Assembly (NCBI GenBank): GCA_007120155.1
Contig: SKOF01000050.1
Span: 1 to 10,672, forward strand
DNA length: 10,672 nucleotides
Source of the DNA: Thioalkalivibrio sp.
GTDB taxonomy: Bacteria > Pseudomonadota > Gammaproteobacteria > Ectothiorhodospirales > Ectothiorhodospiraceae
Reading direction: 5' to 3'
Part shown: piece by piece, positions 6,901 through 10,672 of the stretch
Numbering within the stretch: the first letter of the stretch is position 1
Layout: every line of letters starts with the position of its first letter
Notes under the pieces: model-generated
Seen by the model: the letters and a program-made list of their open reading frames with translations, nothing else
Told to the model about the DNA's origin: nothing
Database searches by the model: none
Made by a program: the position numbers and the translations under genes

Positions 6901-7633
6901 TGACCTTTCCAACTGTGTCTGGACCGATACGCAGGGCAATGCGCTGGGACAGGGTTTTGTACTGCCGGTGGCCGACTTCGCCGATCCGGAAGCCCACATC
7001 GCAGTATGCATTGCCGGGCCCGAGACCGTGGCTCAGGCCGTGGAGTTGACCACATGGGCAACCGTGCAGGCCACGGCCCCGACCGGCGACGTGCAGGGCA
7101 GCGACGATGCCACGGTCGCGACCGCCGCGCTGGACGTGGTGAAAAGCGCCGATCCGGAGCAGTTCGAGGCCGCGGGCGAGACGATCAGTTACACCTTCAC
7201 GGTCACCAATTCCGGCCCGGCGATCCTGAGCGGACCGGTGCTGATCGACGACCCGCTGATCCCGGATGTGAGCTGTCCGCCGGTGTCGAGCATTGGTGAC
7301 AACGACAATTTCTTCTCGCCTGACGACGGTGAGCTGGTCTGCACCGGCACCTATGTCACCACCGAGGAGGATGTCAGCGCCGGCCGGGTGGAGAATACGG
7401 CAACGGCCACTGCGGGAGCCGGAACGCCATCGGCCCCGGCCATCGAATCGGAGCCCGACACTGCGATTACCGCCATAGGCGGGGGGATGGAGTTGCCCCC
7501 GATTGAATCTTCCGATGAACCGGTGCCGATTCCGGTTGGCGGTGGCTGGGCGCTGTGGTTGCTGCTGGCATTGATCGGCGCTGCCGGAATAATCGGACCG
7601 AATTGGCGGCAGCGTCGGCCCGGGGCCTGCTGA
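3944..7633 (+). CDS. Exported beta-sandwich repeat protein (DUF11/DUF7933-like) with C-terminal sorting-like tail
   Basis: The protein has 1229 residues from the ATG at 3944. The frame is open from an ATG at 3836, but the signal peptide (residues 1-32: N-region, LLPALLAILFLALPAV core, cleavage near AVAQ) starts at 3944, with a weak GGATGG 9 bases upstream. The mature N-terminal module (about 33-325) opens with a WDVVGLDHNRP...FPVGASVC pattern seen in related surface proteins. Repeat-type beta domains lie at about 332-460, 660-790 and 794-927. They share K.F.P...G...L.FTITNPN, then a DxLPxG motif and a TC/SC Cys; I believe these are DUF7933-like. Two DUF11-like domains follow at about 931-1060 and 1063-1160. 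A separate sandwich (about 470-650) beginning CTPNALVAWDGFD interrupts the series. The C-terminus has a proline-rich linker, PIPVGGGWALW, a hydrophobic helix and WRQRR, an IPTL/PEP-CTERM-like layout. It is probably a surface or matrix protein; no enzymatic motif is seen. It stands alone and converges with katG. Confidence 0.85.
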   Translation: MNSQAPATHSRALLPALLAILFLALPAVAVAQLSVTPITWDVVGLDHNRPLSEGPELFPVGASVCSDSGTGTDPVTAEFSWDGPDSDAGTPDDWIISRPGSLTVLEFDPLEAGECVDAYFEIQVIRGTDAFEVAREYRITATAGPEIAVTPTPRQIFVERLVSQNRNRTLSIRWGRQADGSDWQLLGGGSSLNLEVGETYFIELSTETATAYEQIESFLTLSNTIFQVLSVSTDYSTRNFDPLIPDPNPSLYGDGCQWDPDPNSPNYLSCLATGKAGGTVTTVYQIRIVSGGGDRINLEALIYDFSGSSFHYNTDFVRSPGELVVFTPSAPEFRKRFIPGTIGADGIATVRFTISNPNPIPQTGYSFTDTLPAGMEVAADPNLSNSCGGSTNASAGGSAISLAGGELEANSSCTILVDVTVPEDAGASYPLTLENSVDLRVGDPGDPEFTVNATAELEVTEFPPPPQVCTPNALVAWDGFDSASTPTATADPENRSPAASGGAGLTFSTATISGRSVWNARANTANQSLSQALSSNAYYQFSLNTVGLDTVDFALEAFRQNVNAPESLTLFWGADASSLTQSATLTPVPTRSNSVGFRNLRASGLGNLDDGTGGGDGITVFRVYAYGASGTNQDVSVLDVMISDGDTCTDADPSTAPDPPQVSKRFESPPGTETSSAGLGQELRLLFTITNPNAALGLTGLRLVDALPPGLEVVPDTFDNNCTGGVWAEDPQGVLVLEDSSINASATCTLAVDVRATSVGGLTNLSDPIDANETLAGNSARASVTVDAPSETPSMVKFFEPNPLFDPAGSTRLVFRITNNDSSDVIEQVGFSDTLPDGLVLANPLADEATGNCGSPTVSRTAADLLEVSGATVPPSTVCEISVDVELADPGLELPAWFENVSGPVRHVFNGVTIEGNQATATLLVDEPIPSVGLLKQVGLTSDIDGAWSDYVGVALNTDVYFRYAVENIGESELSAISLSDPELGLDLSNCVWTDTQGNALGQGFVLPVADFADPEAHIAVCIAGPETVAQAVELTTWATVQATAPTGDVQGSDDATVATAALDVVKSADPEQFEAAGETISYTFTVTNSGPAILSGPVLIDDPLIPDVSCPPVSSIGDNDNFFSPDDGELVCTGTYVTTEEDVSAGRVENTATATAGAGTPSAPAIESEPDTAITAIGGGMELPPIESSDEPVPIPVGGGWALWLLLALIGAAGIIGPNWRQRRPGAC

Positions 7634-7722
7634 ACGAATCCGGGCGATGGGGTCGGTCGTAGGAGTCAGTCGAGATATGGGGGAGGTTCAACTTGACGCC
7701 TGTGCCTCCTCTCGGAGTGACG

Positions 7723-7750
7723 GGGGTCAAGTCTAGCATTGTATAGTAGT
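7723..7750 (+). repeat. Dispersed 29-bp repeat, copy B
   Basis: It shares the invariant 16-base core GGGGTCAAGTCTAGCA, followed by TTGTATAGTAGT. It differs from copy D at three positions over 29 bases. It points toward copies C and C', which are inverted, so B and C bracket a segment of about 90 bases. Confidence 0.85.
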
Positions 7751-7839
7751 CAGAGAATCCGACTCAGATAGAGAATATGGCTCATGCTAGAAGATGTTCC
7801 ACTCTTGGCCCGGATTTCCGTGATCATTCTCGCTGCTCT

Positions 7840-7868
7840 AATTACTAGCTAATGCTAGACTTGACCCC
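7840..7868 (-). repeat. Dispersed 29-bp repeat, copy C
   Basis: This is the minus-strand copy with the invariant 16-base core. Here the tail makes a perfect small hairpin, CTAGC-ATTA-GCTAG, which is only partly preserved in copies A, B and D, where the right arm is TATAG or CATAG. The perfect hairpin beside a conserved GGGGTC head resembles the anatomy of REP sequences. Confidence 0.85.
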
Positions 7869-7908
7869 TGTGTTGCTTTCGGATTTCCGTGATCATTCTC
7901 GCTGCTCT

Positions 7909-7937
7909 AATTACTAGCTAATGCTAGACTTGACCCC
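7909..7937 (-). repeat. Dispersed 29-bp repeat, copy C'
   Basis: Identical to copy C and displaced by 69 bases, it is the second unit of the tandem duplication. It carries the same CTAGC-ATTA-GCTAG hairpin. Confidence 0.85.
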
Positions 7938-8009
7938 TGTGTTGCTCTGGTCGTCCTGACGTTTGTTTCATTCACCGCAAGGTTCGGTAAGGCAACGGAT
8001 CCCGGCCGG

Positions 8010-8052
8010 ACAAAAGAAAGGGAACGAAGGGCCGATACACCCTCCGTTCCCT
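8010..8052 (-). terminator. Intrinsic terminator of katG
   Basis: Read on the minus strand, AGGGAACGGAGGG (8052-8040) pairs with CCCTTCGTTCCCT (8031-8019) around an 8-base loop. That gives 13 bp with one mismatch, followed by TTCTTTTGT. It lies about 60 bases past the katG stop and has the stem plus T-rich tail of a Rho-independent terminator on the katG strand only. Confidence 0.7.
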
Positions 8053-8059
8053 CATTTCG

Positions 8060-8098
8060 TCTCCCGGCCTGCCGCCCTCCCTGGCGGCACTCGGGAGA
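8060..8098. other. Strong GC hairpin just after the katG stop
   Basis: Two stacked stems are visible. The outer stem is TCTCCCG (8060-8066) with CGGGAGA (8092-8098). The inner stem is TGCCGCC (8070-8076) with GGCGGCA (8083-8089), closing a 6-base loop. No T-tract follows, so it is more likely a 3' mRNA-protecting structure upstream of the true terminator than a terminator itself. Confidence 0.5.
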
Positions 8099-8111
8099 GT
8101 TTACGGCTCGA

Positions 8112-10283
8112 TCACTCCAGGTCGAAGCGGTCCGCGTGCATCACCTTGTTCCAGGCACTGATGAAGTCGCGCACGAACTTTTCCCTGTTGTCATCCTGGG
8201 CGTAGACCTCGGCGTAGGCGCGCAGGATCGAGTTGGAACCGAACACCAGGTCCACCCGGGTCGCGGTCCATTTGAGCGCGTCCGACTTGCGATCCCGGAT
8301 CTCGTAGTGCGCCCCCGCCGGCTTCCAGATATTGCCCATGTCGGTCAGGTTGAGGAAGAAGTCCTGGCTCAGGGCGCCCTCGCGGTCGGTGAAGACGCCA
8401 TGCTTCGCGCCGCCGTGATTGGTGCCCAGCACGCGCATGCCGCCGACCAGGACCGTCATCTCTGACGCGGTCAGACCCATGAGCTGCGTGCGGTCGAGCA
8501 TCAGCTCCTCGGCGCTCACGACATAGTCCTTCTTCAGCCAGTTGCGATAGCCGTCGTGGATCGGTTCCAGCACCGAGAACCCGTCCGCGTCGGTCATCTC
8601 CTCGATCGCGTCGCCACGGCCCGGGGAGAAGGGCACGGTCACGTCGAAGCCGGCGGCCCTGGCGGCCTGTTCGATGCCGACGTTGCCGGCAAGCACGATC
8701 ACGTCGGCAACACTGGCCCCGCTTTCCGCCGCGATTGGCTCCAGTACCGAGAGCACCTTCTGAAGGCGGGCGGGCTCGTTGCCTTCCCAGTCCTTCTGCG
8801 GCGCGAGGCGAATGCGCGCGCCGTTGGCGCCGCCCCGGTAGTCCGACTGGCGGAAGGTGCGGGCGCTGTCCCAGGCGGTGGAGACCATCTCGGCAACGGA
8901 CAGTCCAGAGGCCGCGATCTTCGCCTTCACGGCATCCACGTCATAGCCGGTGCTGCCGGCGGGAACCGGGTCCTGCCAGATCAGGTCCTCGGCGGGGACC
9001 TCTGGGCCGATGTAGCGGGCCTTGGGACCCATGTCGCGATGGATCAGCTTGAACCAGGCGCGGGCGAAGGTTTCCGATAAATCGGCCGGGTCCTTGTGGA
9101 AGCGTTCGGAGATCTTGCGGTAGACCGGGTCCATTTTCATGGCCATGTCGGCATCGGTCATGATCGGCTTGTGGCGGATCGACGGGTCCTCCACATCCAC
9201 GGGCTTGTCCTCCTCGCGGATGTCGACGGGTTCCCACTGCCAGGCGCCGGCGGGGGATTTCTTCAGCTCCCACTCATGGCCGAACAGCATGTCGAAATAG
9301 CCGTTGTCCCATTCCGTCGGATGCGTCGTCCAGGCGCCCTCGATGCCGGAGGTCACGGTGTCGCGGCCCACGCCGCGGCTGCTGTGGTTCATCCAACCCA
9401 GGCCCTGTTCGGCCACGTCCGCGCCTTCGGGGCTCGGGCCCAGGTTCTCGGCCCGGCCGTTGCCGTGAGTCTTGCCGACGGTGTGGCCGCCGGCGGTGAG
9501 CGCCACGGTCTCCTCGTCGTTCATCCCCATGCGGGCGAAGGTCTCGCGCACCTGTGCCGCGGTCTTGAGCGGATCCGGCTTGCCGTTCACGCCTTCGGGG
9601 TTCACGTAGATCAGACCCATCTGCACAGCGGCCAGGGGGTTCTCCATGGTCGAAGGATCTTCGACGTTGCCGTAACGCTCGTCGCTGGGCGCCAGCCACT
9701 CCTTCTCGGCACCCCAGTAGGTGTCCTTCTCGGGATGCCAGATGTCCTCGCGGCCGAAGCCGAAGCCGAAGGTCTTGAGGCCCATGGACTCATAGGCCAC
9801 GTTGCCCGCCAGAATGATCAGGTCGGCCCAGGAGAGGCGGTTGCCGTACTTCTTCTTGATCGGCCACAGCAGACGGCGGGCCTTGTCGAGGTTGGCGTTG
9901 TCGGGCCAGGAATTCAGGGGCGCGAAGCGCTGGTTGCCGGTGTTGGCGCCACCGCGACCATCGGCCATGCGGTAGGAGCCGGCTGCGTGCCAGGCCATGC
10001 GGATCATGAGACCGCCGTAGTGGCCCCAGTCCGCCGGCCACCAGTCCTGGCTGTCGGTCATCAACGCCTCGACGTCCCGCTTGACCGCGTCATAGTCCAG
10101 CGATTTGACCGCCTCGCGGTAGGAAAAACCCTTGTCCATCGGGTTGGTCTTGGTGTCGTGCTGATGCAGGATGTCGAGATTCAGCGCATTGGGCCACCAG
10201 TCCATGTTCGATGTGCCCACCGCGCTGTGTGCTCCATGCATTACCGGGCATTTGCCGGCTGTGCCGGTGTCTTGTGTGGACAT
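8112..10283 (-). CDS. katG: Catalase-peroxidase (class I haem peroxidase)
   Basis: The complete 723-residue protein is normal length for bacterial KatG, which removes hydrogen peroxide by catalase and peroxidase reactions using haem b. The distal pocket is intact: Arg95, Trp98 and His99 in RMAWHAAGSYR. The proximal ligand is His267 in TAGGHTVGKTHG, with Trp318 in IEGAW and Asp377 as its partners. The Met-Tyr-Trp crosslink that gives catalase activity is available as Trp98, Tyr226 (MGLIYVNPEG) and Met252 (ARMGMND). The C-terminal half (from about 430) is the duplicated, haem-less peroxidase domain, seen in AWDSARTFRQSDYRGG. There is no signal peptide, so it is cytoplasmic. The start is fixed by AGGAGG 5 bases before the ATG. 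The gene is monocistronic, with its own terminator, and convergent with the repeat-protein gene. Peroxide-responsive regulation is expected for the family; two dyads upstream are candidates. Confidence 0.98.
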   Translation of the reverse strand: MSTQDTGTAGKCPVMHGAHSAVGTSNMDWWPNALNLDILHQHDTKTNPMDKGFSYREAVKSLDYDAVKRDVEALMTDSQDWWPADWGHYGGLMIRMAWHAAGSYRMADGRGGANTGNQRFAPLNSWPDNANLDKARRLLWPIKKKYGNRLSWADLIILAGNVAYESMGLKTFGFGFGREDIWHPEKDTYWGAEKEWLAPSDERYGNVEDPSTMENPLAAVQMGLIYVNPEGVNGKPDPLKTAAQVRETFARMGMNDEETVALTAGGHTVGKTHGNGRAENLGPSPEGADVAEQGLGWMNHSSRGVGRDTVTSGIEGAWTTHPTEWDNGYFDMLFGHEWELKKSPAGAWQWEPVDIREEDKPVDVEDPSIRHKPIMTDADMAMKMDPVYRKISERFHKDPADLSETFARAWFKLIHRDMGPKARYIGPEVPAEDLIWQDPVPAGSTGYDVDAVKAKIAASGLSVAEMVSTAWDSARTFRQSDYRGGANGARIRLAPQKDWEGNEPARLQKVLSVLEPIAAESGASVADVIVLAGNVGIEQAARAAGFDVTVPFSPGRGDAIEEMTDADGFSVLEPIHDGYRNWLKKDYVVSAEELMLDRTQLMGLTASEMTVLVGGMRVLGTNHGGAKHGVFTDREGALSQDFFLNLTDMGNIWKPAGAHYEIRDRKSDALKWTATRVDLVFGSNSILRAYAEVYAQDDNREKFVRDFISAWNKVMHADRFDLE

Positions 10284-10288
10284 GTGTT

Positions 10289-10294
10289 CCTCCT
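10289..10294 (-). promoter_or_regulatory. katG ribosome binding site
   Basis: On the minus strand a perfect AGGAGG lies 5 bases upstream of the katG ATG. It is the strongest Shine-Dalgarno in the window and decides the start codon. Confidence 0.85.
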
Positions 10295-10332
10295 GGTCGT
10301 GCTCGGTGAGTGTGTAAACGGTTGCTCAAGAA

Positions 10333-10344
10333 CCACTGTAGTGG
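10333..10344. promoter_or_regulatory. Perfect 12-bp palindrome upstream of katG
   Basis: CCACT-GT-AGTGG is a perfect dyad 50 bases before the katG start. On the minus strand it contains TACAGT, which could serve as a -10 element (four of six consensus matches), so a protein bound here could act on initiation. The binding protein is unknown. Confidence 0.35.
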
Positions 10345-10358
10345 ATGGCATTCAGGAA

Positions 10359-10374
10359 ATAGAGTGAAATCTAT
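10359..10374. promoter_or_regulatory. ATAGA-N6-TCTAT dyad upstream of katG, OxyR-like
   Basis: The dyad ATAG-N8-CTAT resembles the OxyR half-site pattern ATAG-N7-CTAT but is one base too long. The second tandem element expected of a full OxyR site is not evident. It lies about 76 bases before the katG start, a suitable place for an activator of a peroxide-response gene. The OxyR assignment is inference. Confidence 0.3.
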
Positions 10375-10399
10375 ATATGGCCTGGATAGCCTGGGCCTA

Positions 10400-10424
10400 T
10401 CACCGCTTCCGGTCGAAGCAGTGA
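10400..10424. other. Small imperfect hairpin
   Basis: TCAC-C-GCTTC (10400-10409) can pair with GAAGC-A-GTGA (10415-10424) around a 5-base loop, with one C/A mismatch. It sits between repeat copy D and the katG control region. No T-tract follows on either strand, so its role is unclear. Confidence 0.3.
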
Positions 10425-10436
10425 AAGGGTCGTGAA

Positions 10437-10465
10437 GGGGTCAAGTCTAGCAATGTATAGTAATT
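10437..10465 (+). repeat. Dispersed 29-bp repeat, copy D
   Basis: It carries the invariant core GGGGTCAAGTCTAGCA, then ATGTATAGTAATT. It is the closest relative of copy A, with two differences, and like A it is single, in the plus orientation, and followed downstream by GACGGGGTCGGA. It lies about 150 bases upstream of katG. Confidence 0.85.
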
Positions 10466-10616
10466 GGAGAAGGATCCAGGAACTTCGTTCTCTTCACAGA
10501 TCAGGAAATCACGTCTCTGAGGGGATGACGGGGTCGGATCACTGCAACCATCTAGCTGTAATCTCTCAATAGGTTGTTCATCCGGAGGGTTGCTGCGATG
10601 CAGGGGCCTTCTCGTA

Positions 10617-10671
10617 GGCGCCCCGCCTCGGCACCGCGGGGCGCCCTATGGATTGCCACACCCATAGGGCG
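10617..10671. other. Two overlapping, mutually exclusive GC hairpins at the right edge
   Basis: Hairpin 1 pairs GGCGCCCCGC (10617-10626) with GCGGGGCGCC (10636-10645), a perfect 10 bp with a 9-base loop. Hairpin 2 pairs CGCCCTATGG (10642-10651) with CCATAGGGCG (10662-10671), a perfect 10 bp with a 10-base loop. Bases 10642-10645 belong to both, so the full forms cannot coexist. This is the geometry of an attenuator or other RNA switch, or of a GC-rich repeat. The gene it might control would lie beyond the edge. No known riboswitch consensus is recognised. Confidence 0.5.
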
Positions 10672-10672
10672 G

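Larger units (their letters stand above)
7723..7868. mobile_element. REPIN-like inverted repeat pair
   Basis: Copy B at 7723-7750 and inverted copy C at 7840-7868 form termini with the same 18 outermost bases (GGGGTCAAGTCTAGCATT). The element totals 146 bp and has no coding capacity. The segment between them includes another GCTAGA (7785-7790). Size and arrangement match REPINs or small MITEs mobilised in trans by RAYT transposases. The family assignment is inference, since no intact transposase is in the window. Confidence 0.5.
7811..7948 (-). repeat. 69-bp tandem duplication carrying repeat copies C and C'
   Basis: Units begin at 7811 and 7880 with CGGATTTCCGTGATCATTCT. They are identical over the first 67 bases and then diverge by one base. 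Each unit contains one inverted 29-bp repeat plus about 29 bases of internal element sequence. The near identity implies a recent duplication. Confidence 0.92.
7634..8111. other. Intergenic region between convergent genes, rich in repeats
   Basis: This 478-base gap lies between two convergent 3' ends, the usual location for REP-type elements. It contains repeat copies B, C and C', a 69-bp tandem duplication and two hairpins belonging to the katG side. A degenerate CTTGACGCCTGTG (about 7691-7703) matches the CTTGACCCCTGTG flank of copies C and C' at 12 of 13 bases and may be an eroded further copy. No ORF is credible. Confidence 0.7.
10284..10672. other. Upstream region of katG to the window edge
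   Basis: These 389 bases have no credible ORF on either strand. They hold the katG ribosome binding site and two dyads, a small hairpin, repeat copy D, and two overlapping GC hairpins at the edge. Between 10466 and 10616 the only item of note is a second GACGGGGTCGGA motif (10527-10538). Confidence 0.7.

Noticed and set aside
7811..7948. CRISPR-like array
   Set aside because: There are only two directly abutting units with no spacers and no cas genes. It is a simple tandem duplication containing a dispersed repeat.
9096..10367. 423-residue plus-strand ORF opposite katG
   Set aside because: It is antisense to a clearly functional katG and arises from GC-rich codon bias. It shows no recognisable domain and low-complexity Val/Gly/His-rich composition.
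10617..10671. Integron attC site or tRNA
   Set aside because: The stems lack attC core sites (RYYYAAC/GTTRRRY) and there is no cloverleaf, anticodon arm or CCA end.

Overview
The window looks like chromosomal DNA from a high-GC gammaproteobacterium. The evidence is strong GC third-position bias in the genes, a CBS/PAS sensor protein of the kind common in that class, and a katG typical of Proteobacteria. A secreted subtilase and a Cys-containing beta-sandwich repeat protein with a hydrophobic C-terminal anchor also fit a free-living, envelope-rich species. I cannot name the genus. No tRNA, rRNA, CRISPR array or intact transposase is visible.

Layout, left to right. (1) 1-1020, minus strand: start of a signalling protein with four CBS domains and a PAS domain, cut by the left edge. 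(2) 1021-1358: divergent intergenic region with repeat copy A, a small inverted repeat and a candidate promoter. (3) 1359-3221, plus: secreted subtilisin-like protease with an I9 propeptide and two C-terminal Ig-like modules, followed by a 19-bp hairpin with a T-tract. (4) 3222-3943: AT-rich intergenic region with a probable fossil of a REP-associated tyrosine transposase (RAYT), a promoter, a 26-bp tandem repeat and an array of one octamer in both orientations. (5) 3944-7633, plus: a 1229-residue exported beta-sandwich repeat protein with a C-terminal sorting-like tail. (6) 7634-8111: region between convergent genes, with a REPIN-like inverted pair, a 69-bp tandem duplication and katG-side hairpins. 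(7) 8112-10283, minus: complete catalase-peroxidase katG with a strong ribosome binding site. (8) 10284-10672: katG upstream region with two dyads, repeat copy D and, at the right edge, two overlapping and mutually exclusive hairpins.

The protein genes do not form an obvious pathway or operon. Each has its own intergenic regulatory space, and two encode exported proteins. What links the window is a dispersed repeat family. A 29-bp unit whose first 16 bases are invariant occurs five times, always between genes. One inverted pair resembles a REPIN, and a degraded RAYT-like fragment lies nearby. Together these suggest a REP-type non-autonomous repeat family spread by a RAYT encoded elsewhere. 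That link is inference. No complete new defence or metabolic system is visible here. The least explained structures are the octamer array upstream of the repeat protein and the switch-like hairpins at the right edge.
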